Assembly (NCBI GenBank): GCA_030550095.1
Contig: JAUQQA010000021.1
Coordinates: 1-42,136, forward strand
Length of the DNA: 42,136 nt
Source: Chloroflexota bacterium
GTDB taxonomy: Bacteria; Chloroflexota; Anaerolineae; J036; Brachytrichaceae
Reading direction: 5' to 3'
Shown here: in pieces, positions 16,976 through 24,470 of the stretch
Position numbering within the stretch: the stretch's first letter is position 1
How the letters are laid out: each line of letters opens with the position of its first letter
The notes under the pieces: generated by a model
Told to the model about the DNA's origin: nothing
Seen by the model: the letters and a program-made list of their open reading frames with translations, nothing else
Database searches by the model: none
Program-made: the position numbers and the translations under genes

Positions 16976-18073
16976 ATGACAGAGCGCATCTGGCGCCGCT
17001 ATGACTGGTGGCTGCTGGGGTTTGTCGTGCTGCTCATCATAGGCGGCATCGCTATGATCGCCAGCGCCACGCGCGGCGACCCTGTGGTTGAAAACGTTTG
17101 GATCGATCAATCCATCACCGCGCTCGCTGGGTTGGTGATCATGGTGTTGGTGAGCGCGTTCGATTACACGCTGCTCAAAGGGCTGAGCGTGCTGATCTAC
17201 CCCGTCGTCCTGGTGATGCTCGTGCTGGTGCTGTTCATCGGCAAGGAGCAGAACTTCGCGCGGCGTTGGTTTGACCTCGGTCTTTTCGACTTGCAGCCTG
17301 GAGAGCTTGCTAAGCTCGGCTTGACCGTCACCCTTGCGAGCTTTATCGCGCGTGCCCACGGACGGCAGCCCTATCTCATCACCATTTTGCAGACGTTTCT
17401 CCTCGTCTTGCCCCATGTCTTCCTCATCCTCCTCCAGCCCAACCTCAGCACGGCGCTGACGTTGGTGTTCATTTGGCTCGTGATCGTGTTTGCGGGTGGG
17501 ATCGAGCGGCAGCATGTGTTGATCTTGTTGATCATGACTGCGCTGATTGCAGCGGTGGTGGTGCAGCTCCCCTTCTTCCAGGGCTATCAGTTGAACCGTC
17601 TGCGGCTGCTGCTGGGTTTGGTGGACGAGCCTGGGGTGGCTTATCAAAGCGAACAAGCGCTGATCGCGCTGGGCAACGGCGGGCTTTGGGGGCAAGGCTA
17701 CGCGCGCGGCGCGCAGACGCAACTGCGCTTCTATCCAGCGCGCCACACTGACTTCATCTTCTCGGCCATTGGCGAGGAGCTTGGCTTTGTTGGGGCGACC
17801 TTGTTTATCGTGTTGCTAATGTTGGTGATCTTGCGCACGTTGCGCGCTGCATGGTTGGCGCGTGATTTGTTTGGGCGCTTGATGTGCGTGGGCATCGCGG
17901 CGACGCTTTACCTGCAAACCTACATCAACCTCGGAATGCAGGTGGGTTTGTTGCCCGTGACGGGCGTCGTGCTTCCCTTTGTGAGCTACGGGCGCAGCAA
18001 CTTGATCACTGTGATGGTGGCGATCGGGTTGGTGCAGAGCGTCGCCATGCGCTACAAGAAGTTGGAGTTTTAG
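16976..18073 (+). CDS. rodA: RodA/MrdB, SEDS peptidoglycan glycosyltransferase
   Basis: RodA polymerises lipid II glycan strands for cell elongation, working with a class B PBP. The 365-residue integral membrane protein has about ten membrane segments. The SEDS landmarks are present: ARRWFDLGLFDLQPGELAKL, and the large-loop motif YPARHTDFIFSAIGEELGF with the catalytic Asp. Two deviations stand out. QPGE replaces the usual QPSE, and the normally conserved SYGGS motif reads SYGRS (Arg340). FtsW is less likely because of the operon context and length. It is the last gene of the min operon and converges on rsfS with a 5 nt gap. Confidence 0.93.
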   Translation: MTERIWRRYDWWLLGFVVLLIIGGIAMIASATRGDPVVENVWIDQSITALAGLVIMVLVSAFDYTLLKGLSVLIYPVVLVMLVLVLFIGKEQNFARRWFDLGLFDLQPGELAKLGLTVTLASFIARAHGRQPYLITILQTFLLVLPHVFLILLQPNLSTALTLVFIWLVIVFAGGIERQHVLILLIMTALIAAVVVQLPFFQGYQLNRLRLLLGLVDEPGVAYQSEQALIALGNGGLWGQGYARGAQTQLRFYPARHTDFIFSAIGEELGFVGATLFIVLLMLVILRTLRAAWLARDLFGRLMCVGIAATLYLQTYINLGMQVGLLPVTGVVLPFVSYGRSNLITVMVAIGLVQSVAMRYKKLEF

Positions 18074-18078
18074 CGCGC

Positions 18079-18441
18079 TTACTGCACGCGCAACAGCACA
18101 GGCGCTTTCGACCACAGGGCTTCAAGGTTGTAATAAGCGCGTGAGCTGGGCGAAAAGATGTGCACGATCACCTCGCCGTAGTCCATCAGCACCCATCCCC
18201 CGCTGCCGATTCCCTCAATGCGGCGCGGTGCGCCGAATTGGGGACCCACTTTCTCCTCGATTGCCTCCGCAATGCCGCGCAGTTGGCGTTCGCTAGCACC
18301 GCTGCAAATGACGAAATAGTCAGCGAACGAGGCGAGCTTGCGTAAGTCGAGCAGCACGATGTTCTCCGCTTTTTTGTCGGCGGCGGCTGCAACGATGGCG
18401 CGTGCAAGGGCTAAGCCTTTCTCTGGGGCGCTTCGCGGCAT
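18079..18441 (-). CDS. rsfS: Ribosome silencing factor RsfS (Iojap family)
   Basis: RsfS binds ribosomal protein uL14 and blocks subunit joining in nutrient-poor conditions. I chose the start at 18441 (MPRSAPEKGLALARAIV), giving 120 residues, close to the family norm. The family pattern is clear: DKKAENIVLLDLRKLASFAD, YFVICSGASERQLRGIA, WVLMDYGEVIVHIF, and YYNLEALWSKAP at the end. An upstream in-frame ATG would add 16 residues that overlap the promoter region. The usual neighbour, nadD, is not here. An AAGGA stretch lies 12-16 nt before the start. Confidence 0.95.
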   Translation of the reverse strand: MPRSAPEKGLALARAIVAAAADKKAENIVLLDLRKLASFADYFVICSGASERQLRGIAEAIEEKVGPQFGAPRRIEGIGSGGWVLMDYGEVIVHIFSPSSRAYYNLEALWSKAPVLLRVQ

Positions 18442-18462
18442 GCTCTTCGTATGTCCTTGAGC

Positions 18463-18470
18463 ATTATACT
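18463..18470. promoter_or_regulatory. Overlapping divergent -10 boxes (rsfS / 18479 gene)
   Basis: On the minus strand 18468-18463 reads TATAAT, 21 nt before the rsfS start. On the plus strand 18465-18470 reads TATACT, 8 nt before ATG 18479. The two hexamers share four bases, so polymerase cannot occupy both at once. The plus-strand transcript would be leaderless. Neither side has a good -35. Confidence 0.55.
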
Positions 18471-18478
18471 TACGCGCC

Positions 18479-20041
18479 ATGCACACCACAGAGCTAGGTG
18501 GCGCGCTGATGGTGCTACTGGGGGGGTGGTTGTTGGTTGCAGCAGCGCTCGATCCAAAGCAACAACCGCGCTTTGCAGCGTTGGCGCTGTTTGGGGGCGC
18601 ACTTAGCGGTGTCGTGTTGCCTGTGGTGGGGTTCTTCGCGGAGCGCGCTCAGGCGTCCGCGTGGGTTGGGGCAGCGATGCAATTTGTGGGGCGCACCTCT
18701 GTGTTGCTGGAGCTGGATCGCCTCGACGTGAGCGCTGCGCTCCTCTTAACCGCTGTCGGTGCCACTTGGCTGGTGAGCGCAGCATTGGTGCCATCGCTTG
18801 GCGTGGGCAGCGGCGCGTTGATCGCCTTGCTCAACGGGGGCGTGGTGGTGCCGTTGGTGTGGAGCGGATTTCGCGCCGAGGGTGTTCGCGCGGCGTTGTC
18901 AGCGCTGGGCGCAAGCGGGTGGTGGGAGGCAGTTTCGCCGTTGGGGTGGAGCGGGTTGATCGCTGGAGCGAGCTTGTTAGGTTGGCTCGTGCGCATCCCT
19001 CGAGAGGAGACGCCGCAACAGCCGCCGCGCCTGCCGGCTGCGCATGTGCCCTGGCAGGGCGTCGCCGGTGTGCTCACGTTGCTGATCGGCCTTGTGCTCC
19101 AGGAGCGCGAAGCGTCGGCCACGCCGCGAGTTGTCGGGGGCGTGCTCGGCATCATGACGGCTGTGCTCGTGGCAGGCGGGTATACCGCCTTCGTCACGCG
19201 CGACCCCGATACGCTGAGCATGGCGCGCGCGGCGCTGGGGAGCGCCTTTTTTGCGCTTGCTACGCCCTCAAGCACGCTGCTTGCGGTCTACGTGGCGATG
19301 GGCATCGTGAACGGTTTGCTCGCTACAGTGGGTTACTACGTTGTCAACGAGCGCTTACGCCTGGGCGAGCGCCACGGCCTGCTTGTGTCGGTGTGGACAT
19401 CAAGCCTCTTGGGCGCGCTGCTCAACACACTCGAGGCGGTGAGCTCCTCAACAGCCGATTTTGCAAGCGCTAGTCTTGTTCAAGCAGCAGGCTTTGTTTG
19501 GGGGTTGCTGCCCGCGTTTGGGATTCATGCGGTTTCAGCAAGCCTTGTGCATCGCGCTCAGCCTCGCCATGCCACGTCAACGCCCTCGCTAGAGGTCGAA
19601 GTGCCTACAGGCACGGCAGCGCAGGAAGAGCGGAACGCCGCGGTCGAAGCCCAGACAATGGCGGCTGGGGACGCGCCTGAGCGGGAAGCGGCGATGACGC
19701 CACCAGCATACGCGGCTGGCGTTCCACTGCAAGAGGAAGCAGAGCAAACGGCTCAACCCGAAGCCGCAGCAATCCCTTCCGCGCAACTAGCTGCTGCTGC
19801 CCCAGTAAACAGCGCCACCCCTGCCTCAGCAGAAACGCTCATTGCCTCAGAAGAGACAGGGCGATGGTGGCAGTTCTGGCGCCGGCGGCGTTCGCAGAAG
19901 CCCAGCACGCCTCGACGTGTAGCGCGCAAGGTCGCTTACCCGCGACGGGTTGCAGGGCGGCCGCTGGCTGTGCATCCTCTCGCCGAGGAAGAGCACACGC
20001 CCTTGAGCGACGCCACAACAGAAGAGCGCCCGACGCAATGA
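18479..20041 (+). CDS. Polytopic membrane protein with long Ala/Glu/Pro-rich tail; possible degenerate Amt-like protein
   Basis: I do not recognise this 520-residue protein with certainty. About the first 355 residues form nine or ten membrane segments. The last 165 are soluble, rich in Ala, Glu and Pro, and include a sharply basic patch (WWQFWRRRRSQKPS) near the C-terminus. The order of motifs in the second half of the membrane part recalls ammonium transporters. It has a GSAFFALATPSS helix, a helix ending in NERLRLGERHG, then VSVWTSSLLGALLNTLEA, and a final LVQAAGFVWGLLPAFGIHAV helix. If that reading is right, the twin pore histidines are missing. It has its own leaderless-type promoter. 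The match is by eye and needs a profile search. Confidence 0.7.
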   Translation: MHTTELGGALMVLLGGWLLVAAALDPKQQPRFAALALFGGALSGVVLPVVGFFAERAQASAWVGAAMQFVGRTSVLLELDRLDVSAALLLTAVGATWLVSAALVPSLGVGSGALIALLNGGVVVPLVWSGFRAEGVRAALSALGASGWWEAVSPLGWSGLIAGASLLGWLVRIPREETPQQPPRLPAAHVPWQGVAGVLTLLIGLVLQEREASATPRVVGGVLGIMTAVLVAGGYTAFVTRDPDTLSMARAALGSAFFALATPSSTLLAVYVAMGIVNGLLATVGYYVVNERLRLGERHGLLVSVWTSSLLGALLNTLEAVSSSTADFASASLVQAAGFVWGLLPAFGIHAVSASLVHRAQPRHATSTPSLEVEVPTGTAAQEERNAAVEAQTMAAGDAPEREAAMTPPAYAAGVPLQEEAEQTAQPEAAAIPSAQLAAAAPVNSATPASAETLIASEETGRWWQFWRRRRSQKPSTPRRVARKVAYPRRVAGRPLAVHPLAEEEHTPLSDATTEERPTQ

Positions 20042-20048
20042 GCACGGC

Positions 20049-20846
20049 TCACATGCCGATGCGCTCGCCGCCGTCCACGACGATGACGGCGCCGTTGATG
20101 CGCTCGATCTCGGGATCACACAGCGCGCGAATGGTCACCGCCACGTCGCGGGGCGTGGTGAGGCGACCGGTGGGGTTGCGGCGCAGGGCGATCTGGACGA
20201 TTTCCTCGTGACCCGGGATTTTGCGCAACGCTGGCGTGTCGGTGACGCCCGCCATGATGCAGTTCACCATCACGCCGTGCCGCCCCAGCTCAAGCGCGAG
20301 TTGGCGCGTGTGGCTTTCGAGCGCGCTCTTGGCTGCACTGACGGCGCCATAGGTCTTGAAAGCTTCTTCGCTGCCGGCGCTGGTCATGCTGAACACGCGG
20401 CTGCCCCGACCGAGCAAGCCAGCATGCCATAGGTCTTGCACCCAATACACCAAGCTGTTCGCCATCACGTCCAGCGTCATCTCGAGCTGAGATTGCGTGA
20501 GCTGCTGGCGCGGGTCCTCAGCGATGAACGGCTGGAGCGAACCGAAGGCGACAGAGTGCATGACAAGATGCAAGGTTTGATCGCCGAGCCATGTTTTGAT
20601 CTGCGCGATGGCTTCTTTGCGCTTCTCAGCGTTGGCGATGTTCATGTTCAGGTAATGCACCTGCACGCCGTGCGAGGCGATCTCAGCGACCAACTGTTGC
20701 ACATGCTCCAACGCGGCGCCGCGGTCGAGGTGCAAGCCGATGATGTTCACGCCGTATTTTGCTAGCTCCAGCGCCGTTGCTGCGCCGAACCCCGACGATG
20801 CGCCCAAGATGAGCGCCCACTTGCCTCTCAGTTGTGCTTCGGACAT
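20049..20846 (-). CDS. SDR-family enoyl-ACP reductase, FabL-like
   Basis: This 265-residue short-chain dehydrogenase probably reduces trans-2-enoyl-ACP in fatty acid synthesis. The start is ATG at 20846 (MSEAQLRGKWALILGASSGF); a longer frame upstream is not coding. The nucleotide loop is GASSGFGAA. The catalytic pair is Tyr166-x6-Lys173 (TYGAVSAAKSALES), the Y-x6-K spacing of enoyl reductases and not the Y-x3-K of ordinary SDRs. The C-terminal part (AGVTDTPALRKIPGHEE, then RNPTGRLTTPRDV) resembles Bacillus FabL more than FabI. Other SDR functions cannot be excluded. fabF is 3.6 kb away on the other strand. It is 11 nt downstream of the cysteine-rich gene. Confidence 0.82.
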   Translation of the reverse strand: MSEAQLRGKWALILGASSGFGAATALELAKYGVNIIGLHLDRGAALEHVQQLVAEIASHGVQVHYLNMNIANAEKRKEAIAQIKTWLGDQTLHLVMHSVAFGSLQPFIAEDPRQQLTQSQLEMTLDVMANSLVYWVQDLWHAGLLGRGSRVFSMTSAGSEEAFKTYGAVSAAKSALESHTRQLALELGRHGVMVNCIMAGVTDTPALRKIPGHEEIVQIALRRNPTGRLTTPRDVAVTIRALCDPEIERINGAVIVVDGGERIGM

Positions 20847-20857
20847 GGCTTCAGACC

Positions 20858-21202
20858 TCAACGATCGAGCAGGCTTTGCTCGAGCCAACGCGCGAGGTCG
20901 TCGTGGCAGTGCCCACAGCCAACCTCTGGCGCCTGGACCTCGAGCAGGTGTTTCGCGCATACAGCATACACGTGCACTTGTTCGCGCAACCCAAACCACG
21001 TGCGCTCAACACGCCCCTCGAGCACGAGATGCTCACAAGCGTTTTGGCGCAGGATCGCGGGCACAGGGCAGGTGTGGCACAGGCGCGCGTGCCAACGTCC
21101 ACCTTCTGGGTTGCGGGCGATCAGGCGGCACTCCTCTTTCTGCTTGCCGCGGTGATAGTCCGCATAATAAAACGGGCACTCCACGCCCGCCGGTGTCTTC
21201 AT
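20858..21202 (-). CDS. Small eight-cysteine protein, possible two-site metal or Fe-S protein
   Basis: This 114-residue protein of unknown function starts at ATG 21202 (MKTPAGVECPFYYADYHRG). Its eight cysteines are at residues 9, 25, 42, 45, 56, 82, 96 and 99. They fall into two sets of four, each ending in CxxC: C9-C25-C42-x2-C45 and C56-C82-C96-x2-C99. This suggests two similar metal sites, zinc or 4Fe-4S. Several overlapping open frames exist on the other strand here, but this frame has the non-random cysteine spacing and fits between its neighbours, 32 nt after the secreted protein gene and 11 nt before the FabL-like gene. No signal peptide, so probably cytoplasmic. Confidence 0.72.
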   Translation of the reverse strand: MKTPAGVECPFYYADYHRGKQKEECRLIARNPEGGRWHARLCHTCPVPAILRQNACEHLVLEGRVERTWFGLREQVHVYAVCAKHLLEVQAPEVGCGHCHDDLARWLEQSLLDR

Positions 21203-21234
21203 GGGCAGGATTGTATGCGGGCGGCGCCCAGCCC

Positions 21235-22992
21235 TCAGGGCACAGCGGACGCCAGGCGCACCTGCACATCTCCAGATGCAGCTTTGCGCCAACGCACGTC
21301 ATCGAAGGCAGCGACCTTGCCTGGTAGCAGGGCAAGCAGCGCTGCGTGTCCAGGCGGTGGCGGCGCGCCGAGTGTCGCGCTCAAGATGGGCTGATCGGCG
21401 AGGTAGGCAGTTATCACGGCGTTGTGCGCGCGCAAGCCGAGTTTCACAAAGCGATCGCCTGCCTGGTCTGAGGGAAGCGCTGTTTCCGCGAGCACGCGTT
21501 GCGTCTCTGCCTCAACAGCGACGAGCTGCAATGTGCGTGTGGGCATGACCTGCGCTGCCAACATGGAGAGCAGGTTGCCTTGTGCGTCGGTGCGAACGTG
21601 GACGCCAATGCCCCACGCTTCGCCTCGACCTTTTGCCTCAAAGTGGTAGTCGCTGCCGAACAACGCCGTGCGCAACATGCCGTTCCCGATCACAAACGTC
21701 TCTGCGCCTTCCGTGCGAATAGCCCACTCGCCGTAGGGCACCCACACGCCGCGATCGAGCACGCGCTCGCGCAGCCGACCAGCGCGCAGGTCTGCCGCGC
21801 GGTGTTGCAGCACCCACGTTGTGCCGATGACCTTGCAGATGTAGCCGTGCATCACGTCGCCGAAGATGTGTTGGAAAAGGCATGCTTGGTTGTCGCTCAA
21901 CTGAGGCGCATCGGGCAGCAACGTGAACGGGCCGAGTGGCGAGGCGCCGATGTAGATGCGCGTCTTCCACGCGTTCTCGTTGACTTCAGTGCTGAGGAAG
22001 TACTCATCGTTGAGGACCATCATGTTCGGCGCGGCAAGCTCGTAGGGCGCTTCGAGCAACACGCGCTCGCTGGAGGGATCGGCGAGGTCTTCGATGCGTG
22101 CTGCGCTGCGCACGCGAATTTGCCAAAAGCCAGCCTCGTTGCCGCCGCGGAACCAGTAGAGGTAAAAACGCCCGTCGCGCGGATCGCGGAAGAGGTTTGG
22201 GTTTTGATTGCGAATACCAGGCTCAGGCTGGACGAGCACGCGATATGCTGGGTCGAAGTGCACGCCATCGCGGCTAGTGCGCAGTACCACGTGACTGGTG
22301 CCGCAGTGATCGCGATCGTAGGCCATGTACACTGTGCCCTCCACGAGCAACACCGAGGGCCAACGTTCGCCGTCGCCGATCAACAGCGGCTCGGGGTGTT
22401 TTTCCCAGTGCACAAGGTCGTTGCTGCGCGCCAAGCCGATCCCGCCGCAGTTCGCAAGACCGTAGTAGCCCCAAAAGCGATACCCCTCGCGCTCGAGCGC
22501 GATGACGCTGAGCGTGTGCGGCGCTTCGGTCTCCCACGGCAATGAGCGCTCCATGATGGTGGTTGGCTCGCTGAAGCGAAAGTAGCCTAAGCCGGGTTTG
22601 CCGAAGTCATCGAACATCTCGAACACGCGCCGCCCTTCAGAGAGGTCCTCGCGGGCGGTTGGGTCGAAGCGCAGGGTGAGCGTGAGCGGTGTGTTTGGGC
22701 GCAGCTCGGGCAGCTTAACCCAAAGTGCGGCGGGTTGGTGCGCGGCGTCGCGCTCGATCCAGTGAGGAAGCCAGCGTCCATCCTCGCGCGCGTGCACGCG
22801 TAATTGAGACAAGCGCTGGCAATCCCAGCGCGCGCAATCGAGCGGGATCGAAACTTGGTGAAAGGCGAGCGACGACATGCCCTCGTACGCAACAATGGCA
22901 GCGAACGGCGTTGAGCGCGGCGCACTTGTCACAAGCGCAGCAAGCATCAGCAGCGCGATGAGCACAGGGCGTAACGTCCTTGGTCGGGTCAT
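21235..22992 (-). CDS. Secreted GH43-like beta-propeller protein with DUF2341-like N-domain
   Basis: This is a 585-residue exported protein. The first 24 or so residues (basic start, then LRPVLIALLMLAALVTS) form a signal peptide. A DUF2341-like beta-sandwich follows (about 38-115, LPHWIERDAAHQPAALWVKL). The middle (about 150-410) has repeats typical of five-bladed glycosidase propellers: GIGLARSNDLVHWEKHPEPL, TSRDGVHFDPAYRVL, NPNLFRDPRDGRFYLYWFRG. The C-terminal part (about 430-580) looks like a concanavalin-type lectin domain ending in FDDVRWRK. The natural reading is a GH43- or GH32-like enzyme on polysaccharide, but I could not assign the catalytic acids, so activity is unproven. It leads a minus-strand run with the two genes below it. 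Confidence 0.75.
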   Translation of the reverse strand: MTRPRTLRPVLIALLMLAALVTSAPRSTPFAAIVAYEGMSSLAFHQVSIPLDCARWDCQRLSQLRVHAREDGRWLPHWIERDAAHQPAALWVKLPELRPNTPLTLTLRFDPTAREDLSEGRRVFEMFDDFGKPGLGYFRFSEPTTIMERSLPWETEAPHTLSVIALEREGYRFWGYYGLANCGGIGLARSNDLVHWEKHPEPLLIGDGERWPSVLLVEGTVYMAYDRDHCGTSHVVLRTSRDGVHFDPAYRVLVQPEPGIRNQNPNLFRDPRDGRFYLYWFRGGNEAGFWQIRVRSAARIEDLADPSSERVLLEAPYELAAPNMMVLNDEYFLSTEVNENAWKTRIYIGASPLGPFTLLPDAPQLSDNQACLFQHIFGDVMHGYICKVIGTTWVLQHRAADLRAGRLRERVLDRGVWVPYGEWAIRTEGAETFVIGNGMLRTALFGSDYHFEAKGRGEAWGIGVHVRTDAQGNLLSMLAAQVMPTRTLQLVAVEAETQRVLAETALPSDQAGDRFVKLGLRAHNAVITAYLADQPILSATLGAPPPPGHAALLALLPGKVAAFDDVRWRKAASGDVQVRLASAVP

Positions 22993-23050
22993 TGCGCGAA
23001 TGGCGCCAATGATGCCTCACTTTTGCCGTGGTGTGTTTGCGCTGCGCTGA

Positions 23051-23056
23051 TAGACT
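23051..23056 (+). promoter_or_regulatory. -10-like box TAGACT before ssnA
   Basis: TAGACT ends 10 nt before ATG 23067, inside the 74 bp gap shared with the divergent secreted-protein gene. No Shine-Dalgarno lies between. It fits the leaderless pattern; the -35 is unclear. Confidence 0.4.
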
Positions 23057-23066
23057 TGTGAGGGCA

Positions 23067-24407
23067 ATGTTGATTGACAACGCAACGCTGGTGACTTTGG
23101 ATGCAGAAGGGCGCGTGATCGAGAACGGCGCATTGCTCATCCGTGAGGGGCGCATTGCCGATCTCGGCGAGCGCACTACCTTGCGCGCGCGTTATCCCGA
23201 CGAGCGCGAGGTGTTCGACGCAGGCGGCAAAGTCTTGTTGCCCGGTGCCATCTGCGCCCACACGCACTTCTACGGCGCGTTCGCGCGCGGGTTGGCGATC
23301 CCCGGGGAGCCTCCGCGCAACTTTATCGAGGTGTTGCAAAAGCTGTGGTGGCGGCTCGATCGCGCGCTCGACCTTGAGGGCGTGAAATACTCCGCGCTGG
23401 TGTGTCTGGTGGACGCGATCAAGAACGGCACAACCACGCTGATCGATCACCACGCCAGCCCTGATGCGATCGAGGGCGCGCTCGACGCCATTGCTGAAGC
23501 CGTGGAGCAAGCCGGCGTGCGCGCCGCGCTGTGCTACGAGGTTACCGACCGCAACGGCTTGGATGGCGCTCGGCGCGGCATTGCCGAGAACGCGCGCTTT
23601 GCGCAACGCTTGCGCGCGCAGCCATCGCCCTTGCTTCGCGCGGCGATGGGCATTCACGCCTCGTTTACCGTGAGCGATGCCACGCTCGAGGCGTGCGTGC
23701 AAGTTGCCGAAGCGCACCATCTGCCCATCCACATCCACGTTGCTGAAGATATCGCTGACGAAGACGACAGCTTCAACAAGTACCGCATGTCGGTTGTCGA
23801 GCGTCTTGCCACACGCGGCGCGCTGAGCGCGCGCACGCTGTGTGCCCATTGCATCCACCTCAGCGACCGCGAGCTTGATCTGCTCGCGCAGCACAGCGCG
23901 AAGGTGGCGCATCAGCCGCGCAGCAACATGAACAACGGCGTTGGCGTGGCGCGGGTGTCGGAGATGCTCGCGCGTGGTATCTGCGTCGGTCTCGGCAACG
24001 ATGGTTTCTCCAACGATCCCTTCGCAGAGATGAAGGCGGCGGACTTGCTCCAGAAGATCGCCACGCGCGACCCACGCGCTTTGGGCGCGGACAAAGCGGT
24101 GCGCATGGCCTACGCCAACAACGCGACCATTGCGCGGCTCTTCTGGGAAGAGGCAAGCGCAGCGCTCACCATCGGCGCACCCGCTGACTTGGTGTTGCTC
24201 GACTACGTGCCGTTCACACCGCTCACTGCGGCGAATGCACCTTGGCACATGCTGTTTGGTATGAGCGGCGGGATGGTGACGCACACGATGGTGGGTGGCA
24301 GATGGCTCATGGTGGATCGCGTGTTGCTCATGCTCGACGAGCACGAGATCGCCGCGAAGGCGCGCGAAGCCGCCGCGCGTGCGTGGCAAAAGTTCGCCAC
24401 GCTGTGA
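23067..24407 (+). CDS. ssnA: SsnA-type amidohydrolase / aminohydrolase
   Basis: This 446-residue metal-dependent hydrolase belongs to the cytosine-deaminase / TRZ-ATZ branch and is closest by motif to SsnA. Metal and active-site motifs are HTHFYGAFARG (first HxH), LWWRLDRALDLEG, GTTTLIDHHASP, IHIHVAED (His), LCAHCIHLSD (His) and GLGNDGFSNDPF (Asp). The start ATG 23067 is preferred over an upstream frame start because of the family start (MLIDNATLVTLD) and the -10 box before it. SsnA enzymes are usually found beside selenium- or molybdenum-dependent purine hydroxylases, and none is here. The substrate is probably a heterocyclic amine, but this is inference. Confidence 0.87.
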   Translation: MLIDNATLVTLDAEGRVIENGALLIREGRIADLGERTTLRARYPDEREVFDAGGKVLLPGAICAHTHFYGAFARGLAIPGEPPRNFIEVLQKLWWRLDRALDLEGVKYSALVCLVDAIKNGTTTLIDHHASPDAIEGALDAIAEAVEQAGVRAALCYEVTDRNGLDGARRGIAENARFAQRLRAQPSPLLRAAMGIHASFTVSDATLEACVQVAEAHHLPIHIHVAEDIADEDDSFNKYRMSVVERLATRGALSARTLCAHCIHLSDRELDLLAQHSAKVAHQPRSNMNNGVGVARVSEMLARGICVGLGNDGFSNDPFAEMKAADLLQKIATRDPRALGADKAVRMAYANNATIARLFWEEASAALTIGAPADLVLLDYVPFTPLTAANAPWHMLFGMSGGMVTHTMVGGRWLMVDRVLLMLDEHEIAAKAREAAARAWQKFATL

Positions 24408-24424
24408 GCCAAACGTTGCGCCGA

Positions 24425-24430
24425 TATAAT
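24425..24430 (+). promoter_or_regulatory. -10 box of fabF-rnc
   Basis: A perfect TATAAT lies 40 nt before ATG 24471. No clear -35 at the right distance. This would give a short leader of about 33 nt before fabF. Confidence 0.5.
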
Positions 24431-24470
24431 CCAACAACGAGTTCACATTCAACGTCACCCCGAGCACATC

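Noticed and set aside
20740-21548. Several overlapping plus-strand frames opposite the eight-cysteine gene
   Set aside because: They run across the boundaries of three minus-strand genes and show no motif; the minus-strand cysteine pattern is the non-random signal.
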